Origin: Sphingobacteriales bacterium
Lineage (GTDB): Bacteria > Bacteroidota > Bacteroidia > Chitinophagales > Chitinophagaceae
Length of the DNA stretch: 64,000 nucleotides
Direction: 5' to 3'
Assembly (NCBI GenBank): GCA_012270485.1
Contig: JAAXIF010000098.1
Span: 62,001-126,000 of the forward strand
Shown: in pieces, positions 1 to 8,830 of the stretch
Layout of the letters: every line of letters starts with the position of its first letter
Position numbering within the stretch: position 1 is the first letter of the stretch
The notes under the pieces: generated by a model
What the model saw: the letters and a program-made list of their open reading frames with translations, nothing else
What the model was told of the DNA's origin: nothing
The model's database searches: none
Position numbers and translations under genes: made by a program

Positions 1-7
1 GGTGAGG

Positions 8-87
8 AGTCCATGGTCGATGGTCCATGGTCCATAGTTAAGCAGGTATTTTTCTTGCTATGGACTATCGACCATGGACTATGGACT
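8..87. repeat. Heptad inverted repeat, site A1
   Basis: The left arm is a run of 7-nt units from 9: GTCCATG, GTCGATG, GTCCATG, GTCCATA. The right arm has four units from 59 to 86: TATGGAC, TATCGAC, CATGGAC, TATGGAC. The arms are near reverse complements separated by a short AT-rich loop. The right arm overlaps the TAG stop of the minus-strand DUF72 gene. A terminator or 3'-end hairpin role is inferred. Confidence 0.85.
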
Positions 88-994
88 AAAACAAAGACTG
101 TTGCTGTTGCACAAACACTGGCTTTTTCAGTTCAAGTCCGCAGGCGGCATTGAGTTTGTCTACCATGTACACCGTAAGCTCGGGAGAAAATGCTTCATCG
201 TGCATATGCATGAAAAAATAGATCTCTTCCATTCCCTGATTGATCCAGTATTTCATTCTTTCAATCCATGCATCCACACGTGTATAATCTGTCGGATGCA
301 AACTATTACCTACATAACGAATAAAGGTTTTAGAAACCGTCAAATGCATGTGTGCACAATCTCTTCTACCGCTGGTATCAGTAATGACTGCGCCGATACT
401 CATTTCTTTCAACCTAGTAAACAATTCTTCACTGATATCCGGTTTGGTAAACCAATCGGGATGACGTACTTCCATGAAGAATTGCATATCGGTGGGGAGA
501 GACTTGAGAAAATCAAACAACTCTTCTTTTCGTTTCGGAGAAAAGCTATCGCTTACCTGAACGAATACTGGTCCGAGGTGCTCCTTAAATGCGATGATGC
601 CACGTAAAAATTCAGTGGTGATAAAATCCTTGCCCTTCAGGTTACCACGATGGGTAACACCTTGATACATTTTTGGACAAAATTTAAAATCCTTTCCTAC
701 CGCCTTATCCACCCATTTTTCAATACCTGCAGCACCATATACCTTATAATGAGTAGCATTCAGCTCAATGCTATTATAGTGCTTTACATAATGCTCTAGA
801 AAATCTTTCTCTTTGGTTTTAGGCGGATAGATTTTACCAATCCACTCCGTACGCCCCCATTTGGCACAACCCAAGTATACTTTGGGATGCTTTTGTGGCT
901 TACCTTTCAATACCTGTTGATTGAATGCAGGCTCTGTGGGAAGGGTAAAATCAATCGTATTTAATTCCGATTCATGTACGCGGCCAAATTCCAT
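86..994 (-). CDS. DUF72 family protein (YecE-like)
   Basis: This 302-residue protein is recognised as the DUF72/YecE family, a TIM-barrel-like fold of unknown biochemical role. Visible family features are the early segment YLGCAKWGRTEWIGKIYPP, the segment HYNSIELNATHYKVYG, a central FKFCPKMYQGVTH stretch, and a later EVRHPDWF stretch with VITDTSGRRD after it. No signal peptide or membrane segment is seen, so it should be cytoplasmic. Its stop codon lies inside a heptad inverted repeat. It is transcribed divergently from the sulfatase with about 66 nt between the starts. The family call is strong; the function is unknown. Confidence 0.88.
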   Translation of the reverse strand: MEFGRVHESELNTIDFTLPTEPAFNQQVLKGKPQKHPKVYLGCAKWGRTEWIGKIYPPKTKEKDFLEHYVKHYNSIELNATHYKVYGAAGIEKWVDKAVGKDFKFCPKMYQGVTHRGNLKGKDFITTEFLRGIIAFKEHLGPVFVQVSDSFSPKRKEELFDFLKSLPTDMQFFMEVRHPDWFTKPDISEELFTRLKEMSIGAVITDTSGRRDCAHMHLTVSKTFIRYVGNSLHPTDYTRVDAWIERMKYWINQGMEEIYFFMHMHDEAFSPELTVYMVDKLNAACGLELKKPVFVQQQQSLF

Positions 995-1060
995 ACCAGT
1001 AAGTTTGTATACAAAGCTAACAGGTTTATATTTCCTTTATTCAGCATTTACCCTTCGAAC

Positions 1061-2611
1061 ATGAAAAAATACTTATTGCTTATCTGGCTATTGCCCATCA
1101 TCGTAACAGCACAGCAAAGACCCAATATTATTTATATCATGAGTGATGATCATGATGCCAATGCGATTAGTGCTTATGGCTCTCAACTATTAGCTACACC
1201 GAATATTGACAGACTTGCAAAAGAAGGAATGCTGTTCAAGCAAGCATTTGTGGGAAATTCAATCTGCGGTCCGGCAAGAGCAACTCTGTTAACCGGACAG
1301 CACTCGCATAAAAATGGAATGAAAGATAATCGTACTCGTTTTGACGGTTCACAAATCACCATGCCTAAGTTGTTTCAACAATACGGTTATCAAACTGCTA
1401 TCGTAGGTAAATGGCATTTACATACTTATCCAACCGGATTTGATTACTGGAAAATTTTACCCGGGCAGGGGCTGTATTACCAACCCAGATTGATATCAAT
1501 GACAGGCGATACGAATACCTACGCCGGTTACGCTACAGAAGTAATCACCAAAGAAGCCATTGATTGGCTGGATAAAAAAAGAGATGATACAAAACCATTT
1601 TTACTATTGCTACATCACAAAGCACCCCATCGCTATTTTTTCCCTTCTCCTAAAAATATTGAAGCATTCAGAGATAAAATTTTTCCCGAACCTGCTACCC
1701 TATACGCAGACACTACAGGAAAAGGCACTGCATGGAAATTGCAGACCATGAGCATATTACATGACATGAAACTATCTAGCGACCTCAAAGTAGACCCTGT
1801 TTACTTAATAGATATTCCATGGCTGAAACCTGATTCAGCTGAGATCGCTTACTATAACAGCATTTTTAATAGAATACCTGTTACTGAAAGAGAACGAATA
1901 AAAAAGATCTATTCCATACGCGGAGAAATATTACAACAACAAAAACCCAAAGGCAATGACTTATTGAAACTCAAGTACCAGTGGTACATGCAAGACTATT
2001 TAGCCTCTGCAGCTTCAGTTGATGAAAGCGTTGGGGAGATATTGAATTATCTGGATAGTACCGGTCTTGCAAAAAATACAATGGTCGTATATACTTCAGA
2101 TCAGGGTTTTTATTTGGGTCAAAATGGTTGGTTTGATAAACGATGGATGTATGATGTATCTATGCGTACTCCATTGATCATACGTTGGCTGGGTAAAATC
2201 AAAGCCGGTAGTAGCAATGAAACCATGGTTCAGAATATTGATTACGCGCCTACTTTTTTAGCTATGGCAGGCATTACCGTACCTACTTCCATGCATGGGC
2301 TTAGCTTACAGCCATTACTTATTCAGCAAAAAACCACCTGGAATAGAAAAAGTTTGTACTACCACTTTTATGAGTATGAGGCTGATCATACGGTATTACA
2401 ACATTTGGGCGTAAGAACTGAACGTTACAAACTGATCTATTTTTATACAGTCAATGAGTGGCAATTATTTGATTTACTGAAAGATCCATCAGAACAACGT
2501 AACCTGATTCAGAACAAAGCCTATTCCGGGATCCTTGCTGATATGAAAAAAGAGTTGCTGCGTTTGCGTGATCAATATGATGACCATGAAATGGCAGGCG
2601 AACTAAAATAA
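1061..2611 (+). CDS. Exported sulfatase (Cys-type, formylglycine-dependent)
   Basis: The product is a 516-residue secreted arylsulfatase-family enzyme that should hydrolyse a sulfate ester, perhaps on a polysaccharide. I use the ATG at 1061 because it gives a clean signal peptide (MKKYLLLIWLLPIIVTAQQ); an upstream in-frame ATG at 974 would spoil it. Metal-binding Asp29-Asp30 follow the leader in the IYIMSDDHD segment. The maturation motif C-G-P-A-R begins at Cys69 and continues ATLLTG, so it is the cysteine type needing conversion to formylglycine. A second metal site is seen in YTSDQGFYLGQNGW. No maturase (anSME/FGE) gene is in the window. The substrate cannot be read from the sequence. Confidence 0.9.
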   Translation: MKKYLLLIWLLPIIVTAQQRPNIIYIMSDDHDANAISAYGSQLLATPNIDRLAKEGMLFKQAFVGNSICGPARATLLTGQHSHKNGMKDNRTRFDGSQITMPKLFQQYGYQTAIVGKWHLHTYPTGFDYWKILPGQGLYYQPRLISMTGDTNTYAGYATEVITKEAIDWLDKKRDDTKPFLLLLHHKAPHRYFFPSPKNIEAFRDKIFPEPATLYADTTGKGTAWKLQTMSILHDMKLSSDLKVDPVYLIDIPWLKPDSAEIAYYNSIFNRIPVTERERIKKIYSIRGEILQQQKPKGNDLLKLKYQWYMQDYLASAASVDESVGEILNYLDSTGLAKNTMVVYTSDQGFYLGQNGWFDKRWMYDVSMRTPLIIRWLGKIKAGSSNETMVQNIDYAPTFLAMAGITVPTSMHGLSLQPLLIQQKTTWNRKSLYYHFYEYEADHTVLQHLGVRTERYKLIYFYTVNEWQLFDLLKDPSEQRNLIQNKAYSGILADMKKELLRLRDQYDDHEMAGELK

Positions 2612-2676
2612 TGACAACGATAAAAAAATGATAGATCATTACAATATAGCATTTCTTGATTCGTCCATCTAAAGGT

Positions 2677-3255
2677 ATGGATCAGGCATGGCAACTACCG
2701 GCTAACATGAGCGATTCCCGCGGCAAGCATATCACTGAAGTCATCAATACTTACAGCAAGCGATTGATGGGGTTTATCCGTAAACGGGTAAGCAGTGAAG
2801 CCGATGCAGAAGATATTCTGCAGGATGTCTTCTATCAGTTCATTGGGAATACTACCCCTATTGAACAACTAACCAGCTGGCTATTCACGGTTACCCGAAA
2901 TAAGATTACCGATAAACAAAGAAAGAAAAAGCCGGAATTACTGGAAGACCTTTACGCTTCTGATTCCGATGAAGGTTTTGAATGGTCGGATCTTTTCTTT
3001 GATGATGAAAACAATCCTGAATCGGAATACATGCGTTCCTTGTTCTGGGATGCCTTGTATACTGCTTTGAATGAGTTACCTGCCCCGCAAAGAGATGCAT
3101 TTGTATTGAATGAAATTGAAGGCATTCCTTTCAAAGAAATCGCAGAGCAAACAGGTGACACCATCAATACCCTGATCAGCCGTAAACGCTATGCAGTATT
3201 ACACTTGCGTGAAAGGCTAGGGACTTTAAAAAATGAATTATTGAACCACTCCTAA
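2677..3255 (+). CDS. ECF RNA polymerase sigma factor (sigma-70 family)
   Basis: This is a small ECF sigma factor of about 180-190 residues. Region 2 is visible as YSKRLMGFIRKRVSSEADAE followed by DILQDVFYQF. Region 4 near the end reads LPAPQRDAFVLNEIEG, then PFKEIAEQTGDTINTLISRKRYA, a typical helix-turn-helix for -35 recognition. The two are joined by an acidic linker. The start is uncertain: ATG at 2677 is used, ATG at 2707 is as likely because it begins near region 2, and an upstream TTG at 2656 is less likely. The next gene, 7 nt downstream, encodes a small membrane protein that may be its partner. The regulon is unknown. Confidence 0.9.
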   Translation: MDQAWQLPANMSDSRGKHITEVINTYSKRLMGFIRKRVSSEADAEDILQDVFYQFIGNTTPIEQLTSWLFTVTRNKITDKQRKKKPELLEDLYASDSDEGFEWSDLFFDDENNPESEYMRSLFWDALYTALNELPAPQRDAFVLNEIEGIPFKEIAEQTGDTINTLISRKRYAVLHLRERLGTLKNELLNHS

Positions 3256-3262
3256 ATAGAAT

Positions 3263-3610
3263 ATGATGAACAAGAAATTTTGGATCAAAAAAGTAGTAGG
3301 GCTTACCGTACTTGCCATCGCAGGAATAGCTTTGCTTACCTGGGTGGTAATGTTGTTATGGAATGGTGTACTCGCAGAAGTGGTACCCGTTTCTACCGTT
3401 ACCTACTGGCAGGCTTTGGGCTTATTGGTATTAAGCAAAATATTGTTCGGTGGCTTCCGTGGTAAAGGGGGCGATTATAAAAAACGCTGGAAAGAAAAAA
3501 TGGAAGCCAAACTGGAAGGATTGAGTCCGGAAGAAAGAGAAAAAATAAAAGAGGAATGGCGTAACCGATGCAACATGTGGAAGCGGAATAGTGTCGAACC
3601 GGATGCCTAA
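3263..3610 (+). CDS. Small two-helix membrane protein next to ECF sigma factor
   Basis: I do not recognise a named family. The 115-residue protein has two hydrophobic segments (roughly residues 11-34 and 47-64). A basic, highly charged cytoplasmic tail follows (KKRWKEKMEAKLEGLSPEER and onward). It starts 7 nt after the sigma-factor stop, so the two are almost certainly co-transcribed. A role in holding or sensing for the sigma factor is plausible from position only. It lacks a zinc-binding anti-sigma motif (no HxxxCxxC). Start could be either of two adjacent ATG codons (3263 or 3266). Confidence 0.75.
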   Translation: MMNKKFWIKKVVGLTVLAIAGIALLTWVVMLLWNGVLAEVVPVSTVTYWQALGLLVLSKILFGGFRGKGGDYKKRWKEKMEAKLEGLSPEEREKIKEEWRNRCNMWKRNSVEPDA

Positions 3611-3645
3611 ATAGAATATACGACCATCACCTAACAACTGTAAGC

Positions 3646-3864
3646 ATGCAAGTTCTTGTTTTTAAAACCAATCTGGAAGACCAGGGTCAGATTCTTCATG
3701 CGGGTCAATTATTGCATCCCATTCGGGGCATACATCGCTGGAATGTAGATATGCATGATATTGACAATATTTTAAGAATAGAAGCAGACCCTACTTTATC
3801 GCCCCGAATCATTGAAAATACGCTTCAAACCGGCGGTTGGCTATGTGAGGAATTGACCGATTGA
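3646..3864 (+). CDS. Conserved small protein, ferredoxin-like (HMA-like) pattern
   Basis: This is a 72-residue hypothetical protein. The alternation of strands and helices (MQVLVFKTNL, then a helix, then IHRWNVDMHDIDNILRIE, then a second helix ending TLQTGGWLCEELTD) resembles a heavy-metal-associated domain fold. The metal-binding CxxC is absent, so metal binding should not be assumed. It follows the sigma factor and membrane protein by 36 nt and may belong to the same transcription unit. Function unknown. Confidence 0.7.
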   Translation: MQVLVFKTNLEDQGQILHAGQLLHPIRGIHRWNVDMHDIDNILRIEADPTLSPRIIENTLQTGGWLCEELTD

Positions 3865-3929
3865 TCGCTTCATTTTAAACTATTCTTCGATTATTCGAAA
3901 AATAACGACGGTAAATTCTTCCAACCCCT

Positions 3930-3937
3930 TATTTTTG
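3930..3937 (+). promoter_or_regulatory. Bacteroidota -7 box before half-length carB
   Basis: TATTTTTG matches the Bacteroidota -7 consensus TAnnTTTG exactly and sits 16 nt before the ATG at 3953, implying a very short leader. No convincing -33 TTTG is seen at the right distance, so this is a motif match only. Confidence 0.45.
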
Positions 3938-3952
3938 CGCAATTTGTCGCAA

Positions 3953-5149
3953 ATGAGCCATCCTACCTTATCATCCAACGAATCAATCCCATCCGCTAAG
4001 AAAAAGATCATTGTTTTAGGCAGTGGTCCAAACCGCATCGGACAAGGTATTGAATTTGATTATTGTTGTGTACATGGTCTTTTGGCCATTAAAGAATGTG
4101 GTTATGAAGCCATTATGGTGAACTGTAACCCCGAGACAGTTTCTACCGATTTCGATATGGCAGATAAACTGTATTTCGAACCCGTTTTCTGGGAACATCT
4201 CTGGGAAATCATTGAACTGGAGCAGCCTTATGGTGTGATTGTTCAGTTGGGTGGACAAACAGCCCTCAAACTGGCGAAGCGTTTACACCAAAAAGGTATT
4301 CGCATCATTGGTACCTCTTTCGATAGCATGGATATTGCTGAAGACAGGGGTAGATTCAGTGATTTGCTGAAAGAACTCAATATCCCTTATCCGGAATACG
4401 GAACAGCCTACACTGCCGAAGAAGCTATTGAAGTGGCGAATAAGGTTGGGTATCCGGTATTGGTGCGTCCGAGTTATGTGTTGGGCGGACAAAGAATGCG
4501 TATTGTGATCAATGATGAGGAAGTGGAGAAAGCGGTGATCAGTTTGTTGAAACATATTCCGGGTAATACTATTTTGATCGATCATTTCTTGGATCGTTGT
4601 CAGGAAGCAGAAGTGGACGCCATTTTTGATGGTGAAAACTTTCACATCATGGGTGTGATGGAACATATTGAACCGGCAGGTATTCATAGTGGTGACAGTA
4701 ATGCCGTACTTCCTGCTTTCAATCTTACACCACTGGTTGTAGAGACCATGGAATATTACAGTGAAAAGATTGCAAGAGCACTCAATATCAAAGGCCTTAT
4801 CAATATTCAATTTGCAATCAAAGATGGTAAAGTATATGTGATTGAGGCCAATCCAAGGGCTTCACGTACCACTCCATTTATTGCGAAAGCATATCAAATC
4901 CCTTATCTGAATATTGCTACCAAGATAATGTTGGGTGCCAATAAACTGACAGATTTCACCATGGATAAAAAACTGGAAGGGTATGCAATCAAAGAACCTG
5001 TTTTCAGTTTTGAGAAATTCCCGGGCGTCAACAAAGAACTCGGACCTGAAATGAAGAGTACCGGTGAAGCGATTCGTTTTATCAAAGACTTAAGAGACCC
5101 TTACTTCAGAACTTTGTATAAAGAAAGAAGTATGAATCTTTCTAAATAA
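3953..5149 (+). CDS. carB: Carbamoyl-phosphate synthase large chain, C-terminal half only
   Basis: The protein is about 398 residues and matches only the second ATP-grasp half of CarB, the part that phosphorylates carbamate to carbamoyl phosphate for pyrimidine and arginine synthesis. It opens with IIVLGSGPNRIGQGIEFDYC, the usual junction of the second half. It contains PSYVLGGQRM, IMGVMEHIEPAGIHSGDSN and VIEANPRASRTTPF, and ends LRDPYFRTLYKERSMNLSK without the C-terminal allosteric MGS domain. An in-frame stop lies upstream at 3854 and no N-terminal half is in the window, so this is a separate gene, not a fragment of a local fusion. Start chosen at ATG 3953; TTG 3935 is the extreme alternative. 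The N-terminal half and carA must lie elsewhere. Confidence 0.9.
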   Translation: MSHPTLSSNESIPSAKKKIIVLGSGPNRIGQGIEFDYCCVHGLLAIKECGYEAIMVNCNPETVSTDFDMADKLYFEPVFWEHLWEIIELEQPYGVIVQLGGQTALKLAKRLHQKGIRIIGTSFDSMDIAEDRGRFSDLLKELNIPYPEYGTAYTAEEAIEVANKVGYPVLVRPSYVLGGQRMRIVINDEEVEKAVISLLKHIPGNTILIDHFLDRCQEAEVDAIFDGENFHIMGVMEHIEPAGIHSGDSNAVLPAFNLTPLVVETMEYYSEKIARALNIKGLINIQFAIKDGKVYVIEANPRASRTTPFIAKAYQIPYLNIATKIMLGANKLTDFTMDKKLEGYAIKEPVFSFEKFPGVNKELGPEMKSTGEAIRFIKDLRDPYFRTLYKERSMNLSK

Positions 5150-5186
5150 CAGGTATAAATACGTAGTATTCTTACTTGAATTGACA

Positions 5187-5212
5187 GACCGCGTTCCACA
5201 ACGCGGTCTTTT
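5187..5212 (+). terminator. Intrinsic terminator after carB half
   Basis: A perfect 9-bp stem (GACCGCGTT with AACGCGGTC) with a 4-nt loop CCAC is followed by TTTT. It lies 38 nt after the stop of the carB half and before comEC. Confidence 0.85.
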
Positions 5213-5227
5213 CATGTAGGTTTAATA

Positions 5228-7282
5228 ATGCGTGTATTGTCTATCCCACTTTATAGGAAAATTCCCTTCATACGAATACTGCCTTGTTTTATTGCGGGTA
5301 TTCTGATTCAATATTACTTCCCACATGCAGCCTTCTTGCCTGCTGTTGTCCTGCTGATATCCCTGCTGCTATTGATGATACACGCATTCATTTCAGTAAG
5401 ATCAAAATTTCGTTTCAGAAAACTAACAGCAACATTATTATATACCTCTTTGTTTTGTATAGGGTCGCTGCTGACGCGAGAGAGAAATATTTCTTATCAA
5501 AAAAATTGGATCGGAAAATATGCAACAGAAGCAAAGTCAATTTTATTGCAATTTTCTTCGCAACCCATCGAAAGAGATAAAACATGGAAAATAGAAGCCA
5601 ACATACTCGCTTTTCAGGATCAACAAGGATGGAAAAAAGCTTCCGGTAGAATTTTGTTGTATATAGATAAACGTACAAAAGGGTTACAGAAAGACCAGCA
5701 GATCATTACAGAAAAATCTTTACAGCCTATTACTCGAATGCAAAATCCGGGCAGTTTCGATTATGCTGCCTATTGCGCTCGACAAGGCATTTATCATAGC
5801 TTGTATTTGACAGCAAAGGATTTTTATGTTGCACAACAAACCAAAAAAGCTAAGAATATATTGACTCAGGCACAGGAATATGTTAAGGACATTTTTCAAC
5901 AGTATATCCGAGGACAACAAGAAAAAGCCATTGCGGAAGCATTGACGATTGGCTACAAATATGATTTGGATGACGATCTTTTACAAGCATATAGTAATAC
6001 AGGTGTAGTACATGTAATCGTAATCAGTGGTATGCATCTTGGATTGATCTATGGCATTCTATTATTCTTTACAAAACTGCTTCAACGCAACACCATCTCT
6101 AGATGGATCAGAACTTTATGTATACTATTACTGATATGGACTTTTACCTTGCTAACAGGTGCCGGGCCCTCGGTATTAAGAGCGGCTGTTATCTTTTCGC
6201 TGATGATGTTGGGAGAATCATTGCTTCGCAAGAACAACACTTATAATACGCTTGCGGCATCGGCTTTTTTATTATTATTAGTGAACCCTTTTTATTTATG
6301 GGATATCGGATTTCAGCTATCCTATCTAGCCGTACTGAGTATTATTTGGTTATCCGGACCACTGTATCGATCCGTGTATATTTCTTTTCGCCCGTTTCGT
6401 TATGTATGGCAGTTGATGGCTGTTACAATCAGTGCACAGGTATTAACAACACCTATCATCTTGTATCATTTTCATCAATTTCCCAATGTTTTTCTTATCA
6501 CTAATTTACTCATTGTACCTCTATCAGGATTGGTACTATATGGTTGCATTGTTTTACTAGTCGTATCTCCTTCCCATGCTGTAGCCATGATTGCAGGTAA
6601 TATTATTGAAAACATATTAAGGGTAATGAATCAAATGATTCTCTTTTTTGATCAATTGAATTTTACAGTCACCAATCATATTGAGCTTCATTTTATTCAG
6701 GTAGTACTTTACTATGTGATGGTGATAACGATTGGATGTAGAATTATCTATAAGAAACCCATATATACAATAATAGGAGGCGTCAGTGGTCTCGTAATAG
6801 TTGGTTTCCATAGTAATCGTCAAATCACCATCCGAAATACCGGACGTTTGGTTATTTACCAGTCCCGCGGACAAACCATGACTGATATTGGTAGCGGAGG
6901 TGCTTATTATTCATGGACTAGTGATCACCCGGATAAAAAAGCTGAAAAATTTCTCATGTCTTCCCGAACTCAACTTGGTTTGGTACAAAGAATGGGTATA
7001 TTATCTACCAAAGAATATCCTGTTGTACGTATCAAGCAACACCGTTTGGTCTTTACAGACAAAGCCCCGATTCATGGGTCTTTTCCGGTTGATATTGTGG
7101 TTGTACAACAAGGTTCTTTTTTGAATATGAGCGATTTACATCGTGTTTTCAATGCCCGCCAGTACATATTTGACGGAAACAATGCCTTGTGGAAAATCCG
7201 GAAATGGAAAAAAGAGGCAGACAGCCTACATTTGCGCCACCATTCGGTACCTGAACAAGGTGCTTTTGTAATGGAATACTGA
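5228..7282 (+). CDS. ComEC/Rec2-family DNA-uptake membrane protein
   Basis: This 684-residue polytopic membrane protein belongs to the ComEC/Rec2 family, the inner-membrane channel for single-stranded DNA in natural competence. The N-terminal part (two to three helices, then a soluble OB-like region with MQNPGSFDYAAYCARQGIYH) matches DUF4131. The competence core follows from about residue 230, with HVIVISGMHLGL, LLTGAGPSVLRAAVIFSLMM and NPFYLWDIGFQLSYLAVLSI. The last ~150 residues occupy the position of the usual metallo-beta-lactamase domain but show no HxHxDH motif, so nuclease activity is not expected from this domain. ComF is encoded elsewhere in the window at 22916. Confidence 0.88.
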   Translation: MRVLSIPLYRKIPFIRILPCFIAGILIQYYFPHAAFLPAVVLLISLLLLMIHAFISVRSKFRFRKLTATLLYTSLFCIGSLLTRERNISYQKNWIGKYATEAKSILLQFSSQPIERDKTWKIEANILAFQDQQGWKKASGRILLYIDKRTKGLQKDQQIITEKSLQPITRMQNPGSFDYAAYCARQGIYHSLYLTAKDFYVAQQTKKAKNILTQAQEYVKDIFQQYIRGQQEKAIAEALTIGYKYDLDDDLLQAYSNTGVVHVIVISGMHLGLIYGILLFFTKLLQRNTISRWIRTLCILLLIWTFTLLTGAGPSVLRAAVIFSLMMLGESLLRKNNTYNTLAASAFLLLLVNPFYLWDIGFQLSYLAVLSIIWLSGPLYRSVYISFRPFRYVWQLMAVTISAQVLTTPIILYHFHQFPNVFLITNLLIVPLSGLVLYGCIVLLVVSPSHAVAMIAGNIIENILRVMNQMILFFDQLNFTVTNHIELHFIQVVLYYVMVITIGCRIIYKKPIYTIIGGVSGLVIVGFHSNRQITIRNTGRLVIYQSRGQTMTDIGSGGAYYSWTSDHPDKKAEKFLMSSRTQLGLVQRMGILSTKEYPVVRIKQHRLVFTDKAPIHGSFPVDIVVVQQGSFLNMSDLHRVFNARQYIFDGNNALWKIRKWKKEADSLHLRHHSVPEQGAFVMEY

Positions 7283-7343
7283 CGATTGCGCCAACCATTC
7301 ACTCATACCACCGGATTCCCGGTGATAAACCAAACTGTTCATC

Positions 7344-8828
7344 ATGCAAAAAAAGATTCAATCTGCACTTATTTCCGTTTTTTATAAAGATGGTCTTGAG
7401 CCATTGGCTAAACGCTTACAATCAGAAGGTATCACGATCTATTCCACCGGTGGCACCCAACAATTTTTGGAAGGTTTAGGGATTCAGTGTGTTGCGGTGG
7501 AGAGTTTGACAACCTACCCTTCCATTTTAGGAGGTCGTGTAAAAACGCTACATCCTGTTGTATTTGGTGGAATATTGGGTCGCAGATATGAAGCACAGGA
7601 TTTGGAGGAGATGAAGCAATACAAAATACCAGAGATCGATTTGGTGATCGTTGACCTCTATCCTTTTGAAGAAACCTTGAAGCATACAAGTGAAGAAAAA
7701 GCCATCATCGAAAAGATAGATATCGGTGGGCCATCCATGATACGTGCTGCTGCTAAGAATTTTAAAGATGTGGTAGTGATTGCTGCCAAAGATGATTATG
7801 CATCACTTGAAAAAATACTGGCTGAGCAAAAAGGCTCTACAACTATTGAACAACGAAAAGTATTTGCTGCGAAAGCATTTGAAGTAGTAATGCACTATGA
7901 TATTGCCATCAGTAATTATTTTAATCCCGGACACCAACAATCATTGCGTTATGGTGAGAATCCACACCAGCAAGCCGTTTTTCATGGCGACTTAACTCAA
8001 TTATTTGATCAGTTGAATGGTAAAGAACTCTCTTATAATAATCTGGTAGATGTTGATGCAGCGGTTCAGTTGATCAGAGAATTTACAGATACCACTTTTG
8101 CAATCATTAAGCATACCAATGTATGTGGCATCGCTGCTTGCAGTTCTGTAAAAGAAAGCTGGGATGCAGCACTCGCGGGTGATCCGGAAAGTGCATTTGG
8201 TGGAGTATTGGTTACCAATGGTACTGTTGATAAAGCCACTGCTGATGCCATCAATGAAATTTTCTTTGAGGTATTGATTGCGCCTTCTTTTGATGCAGAT
8301 GCTTTAGAAGTATTGAAAAGCAAAAAGAACAGGATCTTATTACAATTGAAACCCGGCACTCCTGTATTGAAAGCTCCATCCAAATCCATTTTAAATGGTG
8401 TATTAGAACAAGGTGCTGATGAAGGTAATTTTGAGAAATGGGAAGAAGTAGGTGGCAGAACTAGCACTGCTGCAGAACAGGAAGATCTTCGTTTCGCCAA
8501 TCTGGTATGCAAACACTTAAAGAGTAATGCCATTGCATTGGTAAAAAATAAACAACTGGTAGGAAAGGGATGCGGACAAACCAGTCGCATTGATGCACTC
8601 AGACATGCCATTGAAAAAGCACATCAATTTCAGTTTGATCTGAAAGGTGCGGTATTGGCATCGGATGCATTCTTTCCTTTCAATGATTGTGTACAGATTG
8701 CTCATCAAGAAGGTATTGAGGTTTTCATACAGCCGGGTGGTTCTGTAAGAGACAAAGACAGTATTGCCTATTGTATAGAACATCAGCTGGCAATGGTAAT
8801 GACGGGTATGCGTCATTTCAGACATTGA
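7344..8828 (+). CDS. purH: Bifunctional AICAR transformylase / IMP cyclohydrolase
   Basis: PurH carries out the last two steps of de novo purine synthesis: formylation of AICAR using 10-formyl-tetrahydrofolate, then ring closure to IMP. The 494-residue length is close to the family norm. The N-terminal cyclohydrolase (MGS-like) domain shows ALISVFYKDGLEPLAKRL, YSTGGTQQFL and GGRVKTLHPVVFGGIL. The transformylase domain shows LRYGENPHQQA, the Lys-His pair in IIKHTNVCGIA, and AFGGVL. The end IAYCIEHQLAMVMTGMRHFRH is typical. A DMT transporter starts 2 nt after the stop. PurD lies at 34352, not in this operon. Confidence 0.97.
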   Translation: MQKKIQSALISVFYKDGLEPLAKRLQSEGITIYSTGGTQQFLEGLGIQCVAVESLTTYPSILGGRVKTLHPVVFGGILGRRYEAQDLEEMKQYKIPEIDLVIVDLYPFEETLKHTSEEKAIIEKIDIGGPSMIRAAAKNFKDVVVIAAKDDYASLEKILAEQKGSTTIEQRKVFAAKAFEVVMHYDIAISNYFNPGHQQSLRYGENPHQQAVFHGDLTQLFDQLNGKELSYNNLVDVDAAVQLIREFTDTTFAIIKHTNVCGIAACSSVKESWDAALAGDPESAFGGVLVTNGTVDKATADAINEIFFEVLIAPSFDADALEVLKSKKNRILLQLKPGTPVLKAPSKSILNGVLEQGADEGNFEKWEEVGGRTSTAAEQEDLRFANLVCKHLKSNAIALVKNKQLVGKGCGQTSRIDALRHAIEKAHQFQFDLKGAVLASDAFFPFNDCVQIAHQEGIEVFIQPGGSVRDKDSIAYCIEHQLAMVMTGMRHFRH

Positions 8829-8830
8829 TC

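Noticed and set aside
74..607. 177-codon plus-strand open frame
   Set aside because: It lies wholly antisense to the DUF72 gene, begins in repeat DNA and has no family features.
1061..2611. Sulfatase and SusC/SusD as one polysaccharide utilisation locus
   Set aside because: They are nearly 60 kb apart with housekeeping genes between, so no functional link can be claimed.
4283..4810. 175-codon minus-strand frame inside the carB half
   Set aside because: It is a shadow of a well-supported gene on the other strand with low-quality composition.
8066..8611. 181-codon minus-strand frame inside purH
   Set aside because: It is antisense to strongly conserved PurH sequence and shows no protein-like pattern.
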